From Modestobacter sp. VKM Ac-2986 (GTDB lineage: Bacteria; Actinomycetota; Actinomycetes; Mycobacteriales; Geodermatophilaceae), in NCBI RefSeq assembly GCF_026967795.1, contig NZ_JAPVBH010000001.1:733028-797027 (forward strand): 64,000 bases of DNA. The letters are read 5' to 3'. Shown here in pieces: positions 8,232 through 18,035 of the stretch (positions are counted from its first letter, which is position 1; each line of letters begins with the position of its first letter). The notes beneath the pieces are model-generated. The model did no database searches and was not told where the DNA came from. It worked only from the letters and a program-made list of their open reading frames with translations. Both the position numbers and the translations under genes were made by a program.

Positions 8232-8801
8232 TCAGAACAGGTCGGGCACCAGGTCGGGCACCAGCGCCAGTGCCACGAAGCGGACGGTGCGGCCGGCCAG
8301 GCAGGTGACGATGAACGCCTTGAGGCTCATCCGCGACGTCCCGGCGTAGAACGCGATGGCCAGCAGCGGCGGGATGCCGACCGAGCCGGACAGGAACACC
8401 ACCGCCGGGCCCCAGCGGCCCGACAGCAGCCGGACGCCGAGGGAGTTGACCCGCTTGAGCCAGCGGCCGACCGGCCGGAGCGCCCGCTTCACCGGCCCGC
8501 CCGGCGGCTGCTCACCGGCCTGCTCGGCGGCCTCGATCGCCGCGGCCTCCCTCGCGCCGCGCTCCCGCAGCCGGGTCAGCCAACGCGAGCTGGTGGCCCC
8601 GCGGGCGGTGGAGAACAGCAGCACCTTGCCCACGGTCTGGCCCACCGCGGCGGCGACCGCGCCGGCGACGGCCACGGTCTGGGTGTTCTGCACGGCCAGG
8701 CCGATGACGTAGGCCTCGACGGGCAGGAACGGCGTGACGGCCGAGACCGCGCCGACGAGCAGGCCGAGCGCGACGAGGCCGATCGTGCCGGCATCAGGCA
8801 C
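8232..8801 (-). CDS. VTT-domain (DedA-like) membrane protein
   Basis: 189 residues with hydrophobic segments at the N-terminus (GLVALGLLVGAVSAVTPFLPVEAYVIGLA), near residue 45 and in the C-terminal half (LAIAFYAGTSRMSLKAFIVTCLAGRTVRF). The pattern is like small VTT/SNARE-associated proteins. A cationic loop (about residues 72-112) separates the halves. Relatives act in lipid scrambling or membrane homeostasis; the role here is not known. It overlaps the phosphatidyltransferase gene by eight bases, which hints at a shared lipid-related job. Confidence 0.75.
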   Translation of the reverse strand: MPDAGTIGLVALGLLVGAVSAVTPFLPVEAYVIGLAVQNTQTVAVAGAVAAAVGQTVGKVLLFSTARGATSSRWLTRLRERGAREAAAIEAAEQAGEQPPGGPVKRALRPVGRWLKRVNSLGVRLLSGRWGPAVVFLSGSVGIPPLLAIAFYAGTSRMSLKAFIVTCLAGRTVRFVALALVPDLVPDLF

Positions 8802-9486
8802 CGGCGGGCATCCCCTGCGGCACGTGCGGGGTGTCCTTCGGGACGGTCAGCCGCAGCACCCGGTTCAGCGACCAGAGCTTGATGACGAGCACGGTCGAGG
8901 CGGCGACGAGGGCGATCCACTGCTGGTCGGGCAGCACGACCAGCAGGGTGATCAGCAGGGTCGTGTTGGTGACCTTGGCGACCACGTGCCAGTTGAGCGT
9001 GTAGGCCAGCGGGTCGATCAGGTGGAAGTAGTTCGGGGACAGCACCGGCCAGCGCATGGGCAGCAGCGTCAGCGGCAGGTCCACGATCACGAACTGGAAC
9101 AGGAACACCGCGATCGGCCAGGGCGCGTCGACGAACTGCAGGAACACCAGGGCGCAGCTGATGCAGTTGATCCGGTCGCAGATGACGTCGAAGTACGCGC
9201 CGAACCGGGTCTCCTGGTGCTGGAACCGGGCGATGTTGCCGTCGGCGGAGTCGCCGATCCAGTAGGTGAGGTAGGCGGCCAGCAGCAGCGGCCACGAGTG
9301 CGCGACGGACGCGGCGACGACCAGGCCGAGCGAGGCCACCGTCCGCAGCACGGTGACCGCGTTGGCGGCGTTGAGCAGCACCCGCGGGTCCTCGCAGCCG
9401 CAGCCGCGCACCCCGCACCGCACCGGGCCACCGGGGTACCGCGGCGAGCGGTCCGCGGCGGGCGGGTGCCCCGTCCGAGCTGCCAC
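8794..9486 (-). CDS. CDP-alcohol phosphatidyltransferase family protein
   Basis: 230 residues from a GTG at 9486, chosen because GGAGG sits five bases upstream; an ATG at 9570 is possible but would add 28 low-complexity residues. The CDP-OH-P motif is complete at about residues 79-104: D-S-A-D-G-N-I-A-R, then G-A-Y-F-D-V-I-C-D. The enzyme family transfers a phosphatidyl (or similar) group from a CDP-linked donor to an alcohol in the membrane. The acceptor cannot be told from sequence. A cysteine-rich segment (residues 24-31) precedes the first helix. First gene of a minus-strand run leading to menE and menA. Confidence 0.85.
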   Translation of the reverse strand: MAARTGHPPAADRSPRYPGGPVRCGVRGCGCEDPRVLLNAANAVTVLRTVASLGLVVAASVAHSWPLLLAAYLTYWIGDSADGNIARFQHQETRFGAYFDVICDRINCISCALVFLQFVDAPWPIAVFLFQFVIVDLPLTLLPMRWPVLSPNYFHLIDPLAYTLNWHVVAKVTNTTLLITLLVVLPDQQWIALVAASTVLVIKLWSLNRVLRLTVPKDTPHVPQGMPAGA

Positions 9487-9611
9487 AGCGACCTCCGGGT
9501 GGTTCGACGTGCACGGGACCGGGGCCGACGAGCCCGCAGCCGGGGGGAACGGTAGGGCACCCGGGTGCACGGCACACCGATCGTGCGCCAGGACGCCGGT
9601 CGTGGCGCGCC

Positions 9612-9617
9612 TAGGCT
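9612..9617 (+). promoter_or_regulatory. -10 element of menC, leaderless configuration
   Basis: TAGGCT lies six bases before the menC GTG with no Shine-Dalgarno between, so transcription probably starts at the start codon. Confidence 0.5.
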
Positions 9618-9623
9618 GGGCCC

Positions 9624-10571
9624 GTGGTTCCCGATCCCGCGCCCGCGAGCGAGACCCACGTCTACCGGGTGCCGCTGCGCACCCGCTTCCGCGGCATCGA
9701 CGTCCGCGACGGCGTGCTGCTGCGCGGGCCGGCCGGCTGGGGCGAGTTCTCCCCGTTCTGGGACTACGACGTCGCCGAGAGCCGCCGCTGGTGGGCCGCC
9801 GCGCACGAGGCCGCCGTCCTGGGCTGGCCCGCGCCGCTGCGCAGCAGCGTGCCGGTGAACGTCACCGTCCCCGCCGTCGGGCCCGAGCGGGCGCACGCGA
9901 TCGTGACCGCGTCGGGCTGCCGCACCGCCAAGGTCAAGGTCGCCGAGCCCGGGCAGGCCCCGGCCGAGGACGAGGCCCGGGTCGAGGCGGTCCGCGACGC
10001 GCTGGGCCCCGACGGCGCCATCCGGGTCGACGCCAACACCGCCTGGGACGTCGACACGGCGGTCGCCCGGATCACCGCCCTGGACCGCGTCGGCCTGGAG
10101 TACGTCGAGCAGCCGTGCGCCACGGTCGAGGAGCTCGCGCGGTTGCGCCGCCGGGTCGACGTGCGGATCGCCGCCGACGAGGTGGTCCGCCGCGCCGCCG
10201 ACCCACGCCGGGTCGACCTGCGCGAGGCCGCCGACGTCGTCGTCCTGAAGGTGCAGCCGCTGGGCGGGGTGCGCGCCGCGCTGGAGGTCGCGCAGGCGCA
10301 CGGCCTGCCCTGCGTCGTCTCCTCGGCCCTGGAGAGCTCGGTGGGCATCGCCGCCGGCGTCGCGCTGGCCGCGGCGCTGCCCGAGCTGCCCTTCGCCTGC
10401 GGGCTGGCCACCGTCGCGCTCTTCACCGACGACGTCACCGCCGAGCCGCTGCTGCCGGTCGACGGGGCGCTGCCGGTGCGCGCGGTGACCCCCGACCGGC
10501 TCGCGGAGACCGCCGCGGACGCCGAGACGACCCAGCGCTGGCTCGCCCGGCTGGCGGCGGTGCAGGCGTGA
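9624..10571 (+). CDS. menC: o-Succinylbenzoate synthase
   Basis: 315 residues, enolase superfamily. The catalytic set is visible: KVK (Lys103 and Lys105), metal ligands Asp136 (RVDANTAWD), Glu162 (YVEQPC) and Asp185 (AADEV), and the second base Lys209 (VVLKVQPLGG). It dehydrates SHCHC to OSB. The GTG at 9624 has a -10 hexamer six bases upstream. The stop overlaps the menD start by four bases (GTGA), so menC and menD form a translationally coupled pair. Confidence 0.95.
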   Translation: MVPDPAPASETHVYRVPLRTRFRGIDVRDGVLLRGPAGWGEFSPFWDYDVAESRRWWAAAHEAAVLGWPAPLRSSVPVNVTVPAVGPERAHAIVTASGCRTAKVKVAEPGQAPAEDEARVEAVRDALGPDGAIRVDANTAWDVDTAVARITALDRVGLEYVEQPCATVEELARLRRRVDVRIAADEVVRRAADPRRVDLREAADVVVLKVQPLGGVRAALEVAQAHGLPCVVSSALESSVGIAAGVALAAALPELPFACGLATVALFTDDVTAEPLLPVDGALPVRAVTPDRLAETAADAETTQRWLARLAAVQA

Positions 10572-12337
10572 ACCCGGCCACCGCGTTCGCCCGGGTCCTG
10601 GTCGACGAGCTGGTCCGCGGCGGGGTCACCGACGCCGTGCTCTCCCCGGGGTCCCGGTCCGCGCCGGTCGCCGTCGCGCTGGCCGACGCCGAGGTCGCCG
10701 GCCGGCTGCGGCTGCACGTGCGGATCGACGAGCGGACGGCGGCCTTCCTGGCGCTCGGGCTGGCCAAGTCCAGCGGCCGGCCCGTGCCGGTGCTCACCAC
10801 CTCCGGCACGGCGACCGCCCACCTGCACGCCGCGGTGCTCGAGGCGCACGAGAGCGGGGTGCCGCTGCTGGCGCTCACCGCCGACCGGCCGCCGGAGCTG
10901 CGGGCCACCGGCGCCAACCAGACGATCGACCAGGTCGGGCTCTACGGCGGCGCGGTGCGCTGGGCGCTGGACGTCGGGGCGCCCGAAGCCGGCCGGGAGG
11001 CCGCGCAGAACCGGTACTGGCGCTCGGTCGTGGCCAAGGCGCTGGTGGTGGCCCGCGGTGAGCTGTCCGGCGACCCGGGCCCGGTGCACCTGAACCTGGC
11101 GCTGCGCGAGCCGCTGATGCCCGACGACGCCGGCCCCGGCAACCGGCCGGCGGCCCTGGCCGGGGACCTCTCCGGACGGCCGGACGGCGAGCCGTGGACC
11201 GTGGTGGCGGGGCAGGGCGGCCACCGCAGCGCCCCGTTCCCCGGCGCGGACCCGGCGGCGTCGGGCCGCACGCTGGTGGTCGCCGGTGACGCACCGACCG
11301 CGGTCGGCCGGGCCGCCGCCGTCGTCGCCGACCAGCGGGGGTGGCCGGTGCTCGCCGAGCCCAGCAGCGGTGCCTGGGGTGCCGCGGGCGCGCTGCGCGG
11401 GCCGGCCCTGCTGCTGGGGTCACCCGGGTGGCTGGCCGCGCACCGGCCCGACCGCGTGGTCGTGGTGGGCCGCCCGACGCTGTCCCGGCCGGTGAACGCG
11501 CTGCTGGCCGACCCGGCGGTGACCGTGCAGACCTACACGCCCTCGCCGCGCTGGGCCGACCCGTCCCGCAGCACCGCCGTCGTCGGCAGCGCCCAGCTGG
11601 ACCCGGGTCTGGCGCTGCGCGACGCCGGGCTGCGTCCGGGTGCCGGGTCGCCGGCCGGGGGGTGGGCCGCGGAGTGGTCGGCGGCGGCCGACCGGGTGGG
11701 CCGCGCGGTCGACGCGCAGCTCGACGACGTCCCCGGGCGGGGGCTGACCGCGGCGCGGCTGGCCCGCGACCTGGTGGCGACCCTGCCGGCCGGTGCGCTG
11801 CTGGTGCTCGGCTCCTCGACCCCGGTGCGCGACGTCGACCGGCTCGCCGTGCCGCGGCCGGGGCTGACCGTGCTGGCCAACCGCGGGGTGGCCGGCATCG
11901 ACGGCACGATCTCCACCGCGGTGGGCGCGGCGCTGGCGCACCAGGGCGCCGGGGGCGGGCCGGCGTTCGCGCTGATGGGCGACCTGACGTTCCTGCACGA
12001 CCTCACCGGCCTGCTCACCGGGTCGGGGGAGCAGCGGCCCGACCTCACCGTCGTCGTGCCGGACAACGACGGCGGCGGCATCTTCAACACCCTGGAACCC
12101 GGGCAGCCGCAGCACGCCGCCTCCTTCCGCCGGGTGTTCGCCACCCCGCACGGCCGGGACCTGGTGGCGGTGGCCCGCGCGCTGGGCTGGGCGGCGACCG
12201 CGGTCAGCGACCCGGCGCAGCTGGTGGCCGCGCTGGGCGCCGGCGGTCCGCGGGTGGTCGTCGTCCGCACCGACGCCGCCGCCGAGGCGGCGCTGGCCAC
12301 CCGGCTGCGCGACGCCGCCGCCGAGGCCCTGGGCTAG
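10568..12337 (+). CDS. menD: SEPHCHC synthase
   Basis: 589 residues, a thiamine-diphosphate enzyme combining 2-oxoglutarate and isochorismate. N-terminal motifs include [13 protein letters not shown] and RIDERTAAFLALGLAKSSG with the ThDP-activating glutamate. The C-terminal ThDP/Mg site is GDLTFLHD and DNDGGGIF. It begins at the GTG inside the menC stop. Its isochorismate comes from the MenF encoded at 15167. It converges on the GGDEF-EAL gene at 12357 with only 19 bases between. Confidence 0.95.
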   Translation: MNPATAFARVLVDELVRGGVTDAVLSPGSRSAPVAVALADAEVAGRLRLHVRIDERTAAFLALGLAKSSGRPVPVLTTSGTATAHLHAAVLEAHESGVPLLALTADRPPELRATGANQTIDQVGLYGGAVRWALDVGAPEAGREAAQNRYWRSVVAKALVVARGELSGDPGPVHLNLALREPLMPDDAGPGNRPAALAGDLSGRPDGEPWTVVAGQGGHRSAPFPGADPAASGRTLVVAGDAPTAVGRAAAVVADQRGWPVLAEPSSGAWGAAGALRGPALLLGSPGWLAAHRPDRVVVVGRPTLSRPVNALLADPAVTVQTYTPSPRWADPSRSTAVVGSAQLDPGLALRDAGLRPGAGSPAGGWAAEWSAAADRVGRAVDAQLDDVPGRGLTAARLARDLVATLPAGALLVLGSSTPVRDVDRLAVPRPGLTVLANRGVAGIDGTISTAVGAALAHQGAGGGPAFALMGDLTFLHDLTGLLTGSGEQRPDLTVVVPDNDGGGIFNTLEPGQPQHAASFRRVFATPHGRDLVAVARALGWAATAVSDPAQLVAALGAGGPRVVVVRTDAAAEAALATRLRDAAAEALG

Positions 12338-12356
12338 CGGCTCCCGCCGTTCCCGG

Positions 12357-15059
12357 TCAGGCCAGGGACAGCGGCGTCTCGCCCGGCGTCCGGCCGTCCC
12401 GGGGACGGGGGAGCGCCGGGGTGGGCACGGCTCGTTGCAGCAGCAGCCGCTCGGCCTCGTCGGCCTCCAGCGCCGGCGCGAACAGCCAGCCCTGGGCGAG
12501 CTGGCACCGCTCGGCCCGCAGCCGGTCGCGCTGCGCCACGGTCTCCACGCCCTCGGCGACGATCTCCAGCCTCAGGGTCCGGCCCAGCTGCACGAGGCCG
12601 TGCACGATCGCGGCGTCCTCGGCCGAGCCGTCGAGCAGGTCGACGAAGGAACGGTCGATCTTGAGGACGTCGACGGGGAACTGGCGCAGGTAGCTGAGCG
12701 AGGAGTAGCCCGTGCCGAAGTCGTCCAGCGCCAGCCGCACGCCCAGACCGCGCAGCGCGCACAGCTGCTCGGCCACGGCGTCGGGGTCGGTGACCAGCGC
12801 CGTCTCGGTGACCTCCAGGACCAGCGAGGACGGCGAGATGCCGCTGGTGGTCAGCGCCTCGGCGACGTCGGCGAGCAGCGTGCCGTCGGCCAGCTGCCGG
12901 GCGGAGACGTTGACCGCCATCGACAGCGGGGTGGCCGAGGGGTGGGCCCGCTGCCAGCGTGCGGCGGTGCAGGTGGCCTCGGCGAGCACCCACCGGCCGA
13001 TCGGCACGATGGTGCCGGCGTCCTCGGCGACCGGGACGAACCGGTCCGGCCCGATCGCCCCGAGCGTGGGGTGCTGCCAGCGCAGCAGCGCCTCGAACCC
13101 GACGACGCACTCGGTCTGCAGGTCGACCACGGGCTGGTAGACCAGCCGCAGCTGACCGGCCGACAGGGCGCCGGCGAGCTCCCGTTCGAGCTCGATCCGC
13201 TGCAGCGCGGCCGCCCGCATGCCCGGGTCGAAGACGACGGCCTGGGCGCGGCCGGCGGCCTTGGCGCGGTACATGGCGATGTCGGCGTCCCGGAACATCG
13301 ACAGCGGGGTCGCGCCGGTGTCGGCGGTGACGATGCCGATGCTGGCGGCGACGTGCACCCGGTGCCCGCCGAGCTCGACCGGCTCGCCGATGACGTCCAG
13401 CAGCCGCTGGGACAGCGTCGTGGCGAACGGCACGCCGCCGCGGGTGTCGTCGAGCAGGACGGCGAACTCGTCCCCGCCCAGCCGGGCCACGGTGTCGGCG
13501 GACCGCACCGCGCCCAGCAGGCGTCGGGCGATCGTGCACAGCAGCTCGTCGCCGGCCAGGTGGCCCAGGCTGTCGTTGACGTCCTTGAAGCCGTCGAGGT
13601 CCAGGCACAGCACGATCGGCGGGCTGCCGGTGCGGGCGGCCCGGCGCAGTGCCTGCTCGGTGTGGTCGAGGAACAGCGCGCGGTTGGCCAGCCCGGTCAG
13701 GCCGTCGTAGAAGGCCTGGTGGGCGAGTTCGGCCTCGGCCAGCTTGCGGGCGGTGATGTCGTAGAGGTTGACCGCGACGCCCTCGACGTCGGGGTCGGTG
13801 CGCAGGTCGACGGCGCGGCCGCCCAGCCAGACGACGCCGCCGGTGGGGTGCCCACCGCGCAGCTCCAGCTCGACCGGCTCGCCGGGCGCGGCGGTGGCCC
13901 GGGCGAGGACGGCGTGCACGTCGGCGGGGTCGACGCCCACGCTGCCCAGCAGCGCGGGGAGCGACCGGCCGGCCTCGCCGGGCTGGCCGAGCAGCTCGGC
14001 CAGCGACGCGGAGTCCGTGGTCAGCACCCCGGCGGGGTCGACGACGACCACGGCGTCGGAGGAGTTCAGGGCCAGCGCCTCGTAGCGGCGGGCCAGCGAC
14101 CGGACGTCGGCGCGGGAGCGGACGGCGTCGGCGAGCAGCCGCTGCGCCCGGACGACGACCAGCGCGGTGAGGAGGACGGTGGCCAGCAGGCCGGGCACCG
14201 GGTCCACGTCGACGCCGGTGAGCCACGCGTCGAACTCGATGATGCCGGGCACCAGCAGCGGCAGGAACGCGCAGGTGAGCCGCCAGTGGCCGATCACCGA
14301 GTCGGTGGACTGCTCGGCCGTGGCCGGGCGGGGGGCCCAGGCCGCGGCGGCCAGGGCCACCGCGCCGGCCAGCCAGCCGGCGCTCAGCCAGTCCTCGACC
14401 TGGTCCGCGGAGGCCAGCAGCAGCCAGCCGAGGTCCGAGGCCGTCCAGGCGGCGGCGCCCAGGGCCAGGAGGACGGCCTGGCGGTCCAGCCGGGCGCGCA
14501 GGACCACGGCGCGGACGACCAGCCCGAGGGCCAGCACGTCCAGCACCGGGTAGGCCGCGAGCACCACCTTGCTGAAGAGCGGGAGCGAGTCGTCGGCCAG
14601 GGTGGTGCCGATCGAGGCCTGCCACACCATCAGCAGGGCCGCGACCAGCACGGCAGCGGAGTCCAGCAGGGCGTGCAGCCGGTCCCGGGGGGTGGCGGAC
14701 CGGCCCCCGGCCTGGCCGATGAGCGCGGCGCCGAGGGCGACGTAGCTCAGCAGGTAGGCGACGTCGGCCAGGGACACGTCCGGGGTGTTGCCGGTCACCC
14801 AGTCCTCGAGCTGCCACACCAGGTCCCCGACGGCGTTCAGGGTGAGGGCGACGGCGAGTCGGCGCACGCCTCCACCGGGGCCGCGTCGCCGCGTGGCGAC
14901 CCAGGCCGCGGCAGCAGCCCCCGAGCTGACCAGCACGTAGCTCGTCTCGGTGAACAGCGACTCGGTCGCGAAGGAGGGGACCAGGACCAGGGCGGTCGCG
15001 GCCAGCAGCCAGCCGCCGACGATCGCCCGTCCGCGAGTGGTGACCGGCGTGGTGCCCAT
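12357..15059 (-). CDS. Membrane-bound GGDEF-EAL protein (c-di-GMP turnover)
   Basis: 900 residues. About eight hydrophobic segments occupy residues 10-310. A PAS-like domain follows at about 320-440, then GGDEF (about 445-605) and EAL (about 620-880). The cyclase site is intact (ARLGGDEFAVLL) with an RxxD inhibitory site (RSAD) five residues upstream. The phosphodiesterase residues are also intact (FEALLRW, EVTET, LDDFGTGYSSL, VLKIDRSF, VAEGVE). It may therefore both make and degrade c-di-GMP, with the PAS or membrane domain selecting the activity. GGGAGGA lies upstream of the ATG. It separates menD from menF and looks like an insertion into the men region. Confidence 0.9.
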   Translation of the reverse strand: MGTTPVTTRGRAIVGGWLLAATALVLVPSFATESLFTETSYVLVSSGAAAAAWVATRRRGPGGGVRRLAVALTLNAVGDLVWQLEDWVTGNTPDVSLADVAYLLSYVALGAALIGQAGGRSATPRDRLHALLDSAAVLVAALLMVWQASIGTTLADDSLPLFSKVVLAAYPVLDVLALGLVVRAVVLRARLDRQAVLLALGAAAWTASDLGWLLLASADQVEDWLSAGWLAGAVALAAAAWAPRPATAEQSTDSVIGHWRLTCAFLPLLVPGIIEFDAWLTGVDVDPVPGLLATVLLTALVVVRAQRLLADAVRSRADVRSLARRYEALALNSSDAVVVVDPAGVLTTDSASLAELLGQPGEAGRSLPALLGSVGVDPADVHAVLARATAAPGEPVELELRGGHPTGGVVWLGGRAVDLRTDPDVEGVAVNLYDITARKLAEAELAHQAFYDGLTGLANRALFLDHTEQALRRAARTGSPPIVLCLDLDGFKDVNDSLGHLAGDELLCTIARRLLGAVRSADTVARLGGDEFAVLLDDTRGGVPFATTLSQRLLDVIGEPVELGGHRVHVAASIGIVTADTGATPLSMFRDADIAMYRAKAAGRAQAVVFDPGMRAAALQRIELERELAGALSAGQLRLVYQPVVDLQTECVVGFEALLRWQHPTLGAIGPDRFVPVAEDAGTIVPIGRWVLAEATCTAARWQRAHPSATPLSMAVNVSARQLADGTLLADVAEALTTSGISPSSLVLEVTETALVTDPDAVAEQLCALRGLGVRLALDDFGTGYSSLSYLRQFPVDVLKIDRSFVDLLDGSAEDAAIVHGLVQLGRTLRLEIVAEGVETVAQRDRLRAERCQLAQGWLFAPALEADEAERLLLQRAVPTPALPRPRDGRTPGETPLSLA

Positions 15060-15129
15060 GACTGCGTTGTCCTCCCGGTCGACGGATGTCGTCCCGTGAG
15101 GTGTCGGCAGCTCGGGGGTGGGGCTCCAG

Positions 15130-15156
15130 CGTCCGGAGGCGTCCTCCCCCCGGACG
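15130..15156 (-). terminator. Possible terminator downstream of the GGDEF-EAL promoter region
   Basis: CGTCCGG (15130-15136) and CCGGACG (15150-15156) form a 7-bp inverted repeat just past the menF stop, on the same strand as menF. It could end the menF transcript. The signal is weak because the loop is 13 bases. Confidence 0.35.
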
Positions 15157-15166
15157 AGGGGGAGGG

Positions 15167-16420
15167 TCAGTCCTCCAGCGCGGCCTGGAAGGCGGCGAGC
15201 TTGGCCTGGGTCTCGGCCAGCTCGGCGATCGGGTCGGAGCCGGCGACGATGCCGCAGCCGGCGAACAGCCGTGCCTGCCGCCCGCCGTCGGCGCCGGTGA
15301 GCTGGGCGCAGCGCAGGGCCAGCCCGAACTCGCCGTCACCGCGGGCGTCCAGCCAGCCGACCGGGCCGGCGTACCGGCCGCGGTCCATGCCCTCGAGCTC
15401 GCCGATGACCCGCGCGGCGGCCGGCGTCGGGCTGCCGCAGACGGCGGCGGTGGGGTGCACGGCGGCGACCAGCTCCAGCAGCCCGGTGGGGTCGTCGTCC
15501 CGCTGGCGGCCGCGCACGTCGCTGGCCAGGTGCCGCACGTTGGGCAGGGTGAGCACCGACGGGCGCTCGGGGACGAACAGCTCCTCGACGTGCGGGCGCA
15601 GCGCGTCGGCGAGGGAGTCCACGGCGTAGGCGTGCTCGGCGTGGTCCTTGGCCGAGTCCTCCAGGCTGGCGGCCAGCCGGTCGTCCTCGGCGCCCGCGCC
15701 GCGCGGGGCGGTGCCGGCCAGCACGCGCGAGTCGACGTCCCGGCCGGTGCGGCGCAGCAGCAGCTCGGGGGTGGCGCCGAGCAGCCCGTCGACGGCGAAG
15801 GTCCAGGTGTCGGGGAAGCGCTCGGCCAGCCGCAGCAGCAGCCGGCGGGGGTCCAGCGGACGGTCGGCGGAGACCAGCAGGTCGCGGGCCAGCACCACCT
15901 TGTCCAGCTCACCGGCCTCGATCCGGGCGACGGCGGCGGCGACCGCGCGGCACCAGGCGACCGGGTCCAGCGCCCCGTCGGCGTAGGCGAGACGGCCGAT
16001 CGAGGTGGCCGCGTGCTGCTCGGAGGTCTCGACGACCGCGTCGGGGTCCTGGCCGGTGACCGTCACCCAGGTCACGCCGCCCCGGCGGCCCACGACGACC
16101 TCCGGGACGACGAACACCGACGTCCCGGCCGCCGGGTCGAAGGCGACCGAGCCGAAGACGACCGGTCCGGACCCCGGGACGCCGAGCGGGTCGGTGACCG
16201 CGGTGCGGGCGCAGCGGTCGGCCCACCACGCGGCGGCCTCGGCGAGCGCGTCGGGTCCGCTGACCTCCAGGCGGTCGGCCTCGCCCCAGCCGACCAGCCC
16301 CTCGCCGCGGCGCACCCAGGCCAGGGCGCCGTCGGCGGGCACCAGCGAGAGCAGCGGGGTGCGGCGGGTGCCCAGGGGGGTCGTGGTCACCGCAGCGGTG
16401 CTCGCGGCGGTCGTGGTCAC
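15167..16420 (-). CDS. menF: Isochorismate synthase
   Basis: 417 residues, chorismate-utilising family. The active-site region is seen in the C-terminal half: [14 protein letters not shown], the acidic SKDHAEH-like segment (here [12 protein letters not shown]), [14 protein letters not shown] and [16 protein letters not shown]. It converts chorismate to isochorismate for MenD; a siderophore EntC role is less likely in this context. The GTG at 16420 is six bases after a TACCCT hexamer on the same strand. It is divergent from menG, the two starts being 38 bases apart. Confidence 0.9.
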   Translation of the reverse strand: MTTTAASTAAVTTTPLGTRRTPLLSLVPADGALAWVRRGEGLVGWGEADRLEVSGPDALAEAAAWWADRCARTAVTDPLGVPGSGPVVFGSVAFDPAAGTSVFVVPEVVVGRRGGVTWVTVTGQDPDAVVETSEQHAATSIGRLAYADGALDPVAWCRAVAAAVARIEAGELDKVVLARDLLVSADRPLDPRRLLLRLAERFPDTWTFAVDGLLGATPELLLRRTGRDVDSRVLAGTAPRGAGAEDDRLAASLEDSAKDHAEHAYAVDSLADALRPHVEELFVPERPSVLTLPNVRHLASDVRGRQRDDDPTGLLELVAAVHPTAAVCGSPTPAAARVIGELEGMDRGRYAGPVGWLDARGDGEFGLALRCAQLTGADGGRQARLFAGCGIVAGSDPIAELAETQAKLAAFQAALED

Positions 16421-16426
16421 CGCTCC

Positions 16427-16432
16427 AGGGTA
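16427..16432 (-). promoter_or_regulatory. -10 element of menF
   Basis: TACCCT on the minus strand, six bases before the menF GTG; leaderless arrangement. Confidence 0.5.
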
Positions 16433-16445
16433 GGAGGCCCGCGGG

Positions 16446-16451
16446 TAGCGT
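16446..16451 (+). promoter_or_regulatory. -10 element of menG
   Basis: TAGCGT, seven bases before the menG GTG at 16459. The menF and menG -10 boxes are only 13 bases apart on opposite strands, so the two promoters must overlap. Confidence 0.5.
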
Positions 16452-16458
16452 CGCCGAC

Positions 16459-17175
16459 GTGGCGACCGGTGGACGGACAGAGGCGACGGGCGTGCGGGCC
16501 GGGCTGGACAAGCGCCCGGCGGAGGTGGCCGCGATGTTCGACCGCGTCGCCGGCCGCTACGACGTGACCAACACCGTGCTCTCCGGGGGCCTGGACGCCG
16601 GCTGGCGGCGCGCCACCCGGGAGGCGCTCGGCGCCCGGCCCGGGGCCACCGTGCTCGACGTCGCGGCCGGGACGGCGGTGTCCACCGTCGAGCTCGCCGC
16701 CGGGGGCGTGCACGCGATCGCCTGCGACTTCTCCCAGGGCATGCTCTGGGCCGGGGCGGCGCGGGACGTGCCCAAGGTCGCCGGGGACGCGATGGCGCTG
16801 CCGCTGGCCGACGAGAGCGTCGACGGCGTGGTCATCTCCTTCGGGCTGCGGAACGTGGCCGACCCGGTGGCCGCGCTGCGCGAGTTCTCCCGGGTGACCC
16901 GGCCCGGCGGCACGCTGGTGGTGTGCGAGTTCTCCAGCCCGGTCTGGAGGCCGTTCCGCACCGTCTACACCGAGTACCTGATGCGGGCGCTGCCGGCGAT
17001 CGCGCGTGCGGTGAGCAGCAACCCCGAGGCCTACGTCTACCTGGCGGAGTCGATCCGGGCGTGGCCGGCGCAGGCCGAGCTGGCCTCGTGGCTGCAGCAG
17101 GCCGGGTGGTCCGGCGTCGAGTGGCGCGACCTCACCGGCGGCGTCGTCGCCCTGCACCGCGGCACCAAGCGCTAG
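16459..17175 (+). CDS. menG: Demethylmenaquinone methyltransferase
   Basis: 238 residues, class I SAM-dependent methyltransferase of the UbiE/MenG family. Family signatures are [13 protein letters not shown] near the N-terminus, the SAM loop [16 protein letters not shown], and [24 protein letters not shown]. It performs the last ring methylation to menaquinone. It converges on the APH-type gene with a four-base overlap of stop codons (17172-17175). The start is leaderless-like. Confidence 0.95.
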   Translation: MATGGRTEATGVRAGLDKRPAEVAAMFDRVAGRYDVTNTVLSGGLDAGWRRATREALGARPGATVLDVAAGTAVSTVELAAGGVHAIACDFSQGMLWAGAARDVPKVAGDAMALPLADESVDGVVISFGLRNVADPVAALREFSRVTRPGGTLVVCEFSSPVWRPFRTVYTEYLMRALPAIARAVSSNPEAYVYLAESIRAWPAQAELASWLQQAGWSGVEWRDLTGGVVALHRGTKR

Positions 17176-18035
17176 GCCAGCAGCTCCCCGAGCACGCGCT
17201 CGGCGTCACCGACGTCGCCGTTCGACGTCCCGTCCAGGACGACCAGCGCCTTCCACAGCGCCCAGCCGCGGGCCCGGTCCCAGGTGTCGTCGTCCAGGTC
17301 GAGGCCCTCGCGGAACGCCGTCCGGCTCGGGCCGCCGAAGAGCGTCCAGGCGATGACGAGGTCGCAGGCGGGGTCGCCGACGCCGCACGTGCCGAAGTCG
17401 ACGACGCCGGCGAGGCGGCCGTCGCGGACCAGCAGGTTGCCGACCGCGACGTCGCCGTGGAACCAGCGGGGTGGGCCTCGCCAGGACGTCGAGAGGGCGG
17501 TGTCCCAGACCCTCGCGGCGGCGCGGCGGTCGACGGTGTCGCCGAGGACGTCGAGCGCCTGCCGGGTCTCGTCGTCGTAGTGGGTCAGCGGTGCGCCGCG
17601 GAACCAGTTGTGCACGCCGGGGGCGGGCCCGCCGGCGGGGTCGATCGCCTGCAGGGCGCGCAGGAACGCGGCCAGGTCGGTGGCGAGGGCGGCGAGGTCG
17701 CGGACCGGTGAGCGGGCGGCGTCCTCGCCGTCGAGCCAGCGGTACACCGACCATGGCCACGGAAGGCCCGCGCCGGGTGTGCCGTGCGCCAGCGGGACCG
17801 GGACCGGCAGCGGGAGGTGGGGGGCGAGGACCGGGAGCCAGCGCTGCTCCTTCGCGACGGCCTCAGCGTACTCGGCGGCGCTCGGCAGCCGGACCAGCAT
17901 GTCCGGGCCCAGGCGGAACGTGCGGTTGTCCCAGCCGCCCGGCTCCACGCGGGCAACGGGCAGGTCGTCCCACCGAGGGAACTGCGCGGCGATCAGCCGA
18001 CGCACCAGGGCCTCGTCGAGCGCGGTCGGCTGCAC
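17172..18035 (-). CDS. Aminoglycoside phosphotransferase (APH) family kinase
   Basis: 287 residues from a GTG at 18035 (begins [13 protein letters not shown]); the frame stays open upstream but without family similarity. Motifs are [12 protein letters not shown] (nucleotide-binding region), the Brenner catalytic motif [11 protein letters not shown] near residues 193-203, and [16 protein letters not shown] (metal-binding DFG-like). The family phosphorylates small molecules such as antibiotics, homoserine or choline; the substrate here is unknown, and resistance should not be assumed. It lies in the interval where related genomes often carry the menaquinone reductase gene. Confidence 0.85.
   Translation of the reverse strand: MQPTALDEALVRRLIAAQFPRWDDLPVARVEPGGWDNRTFRLGPDMLVRLPSAAEYAEAVAKEQRWLPVLAPHLPLPVPVPLAHGTPGAGLPWPWSVYRWLDGEDAARSPVRDLAALATDLAAFLRALQAIDPAGGPAPGVHNWFRGAPLTHYDDETRQALDVLGDTVDRRAAARVWDTALSTSWRGPPRWFHGDVAVGNLLVRDGRLAGVVDFGTCGVGDPACDLVIAWTLFGGPSRTAFREGLDLDDDTWDRARGWALWKALVVLDGTSNGDVGDAERVLGELLA

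Noticed and set aside
12334-15912. 1192-codon minus-strand open frame
   Set aside because: Runs in a different frame through the GGDEF-EAL and menF genes; composition is shadow-like.
17172-18035. Antibiotic resistance determinant
   Set aside because: APH-family kinase motifs alone do not show an aminoglycoside substrate; named only as a family member.
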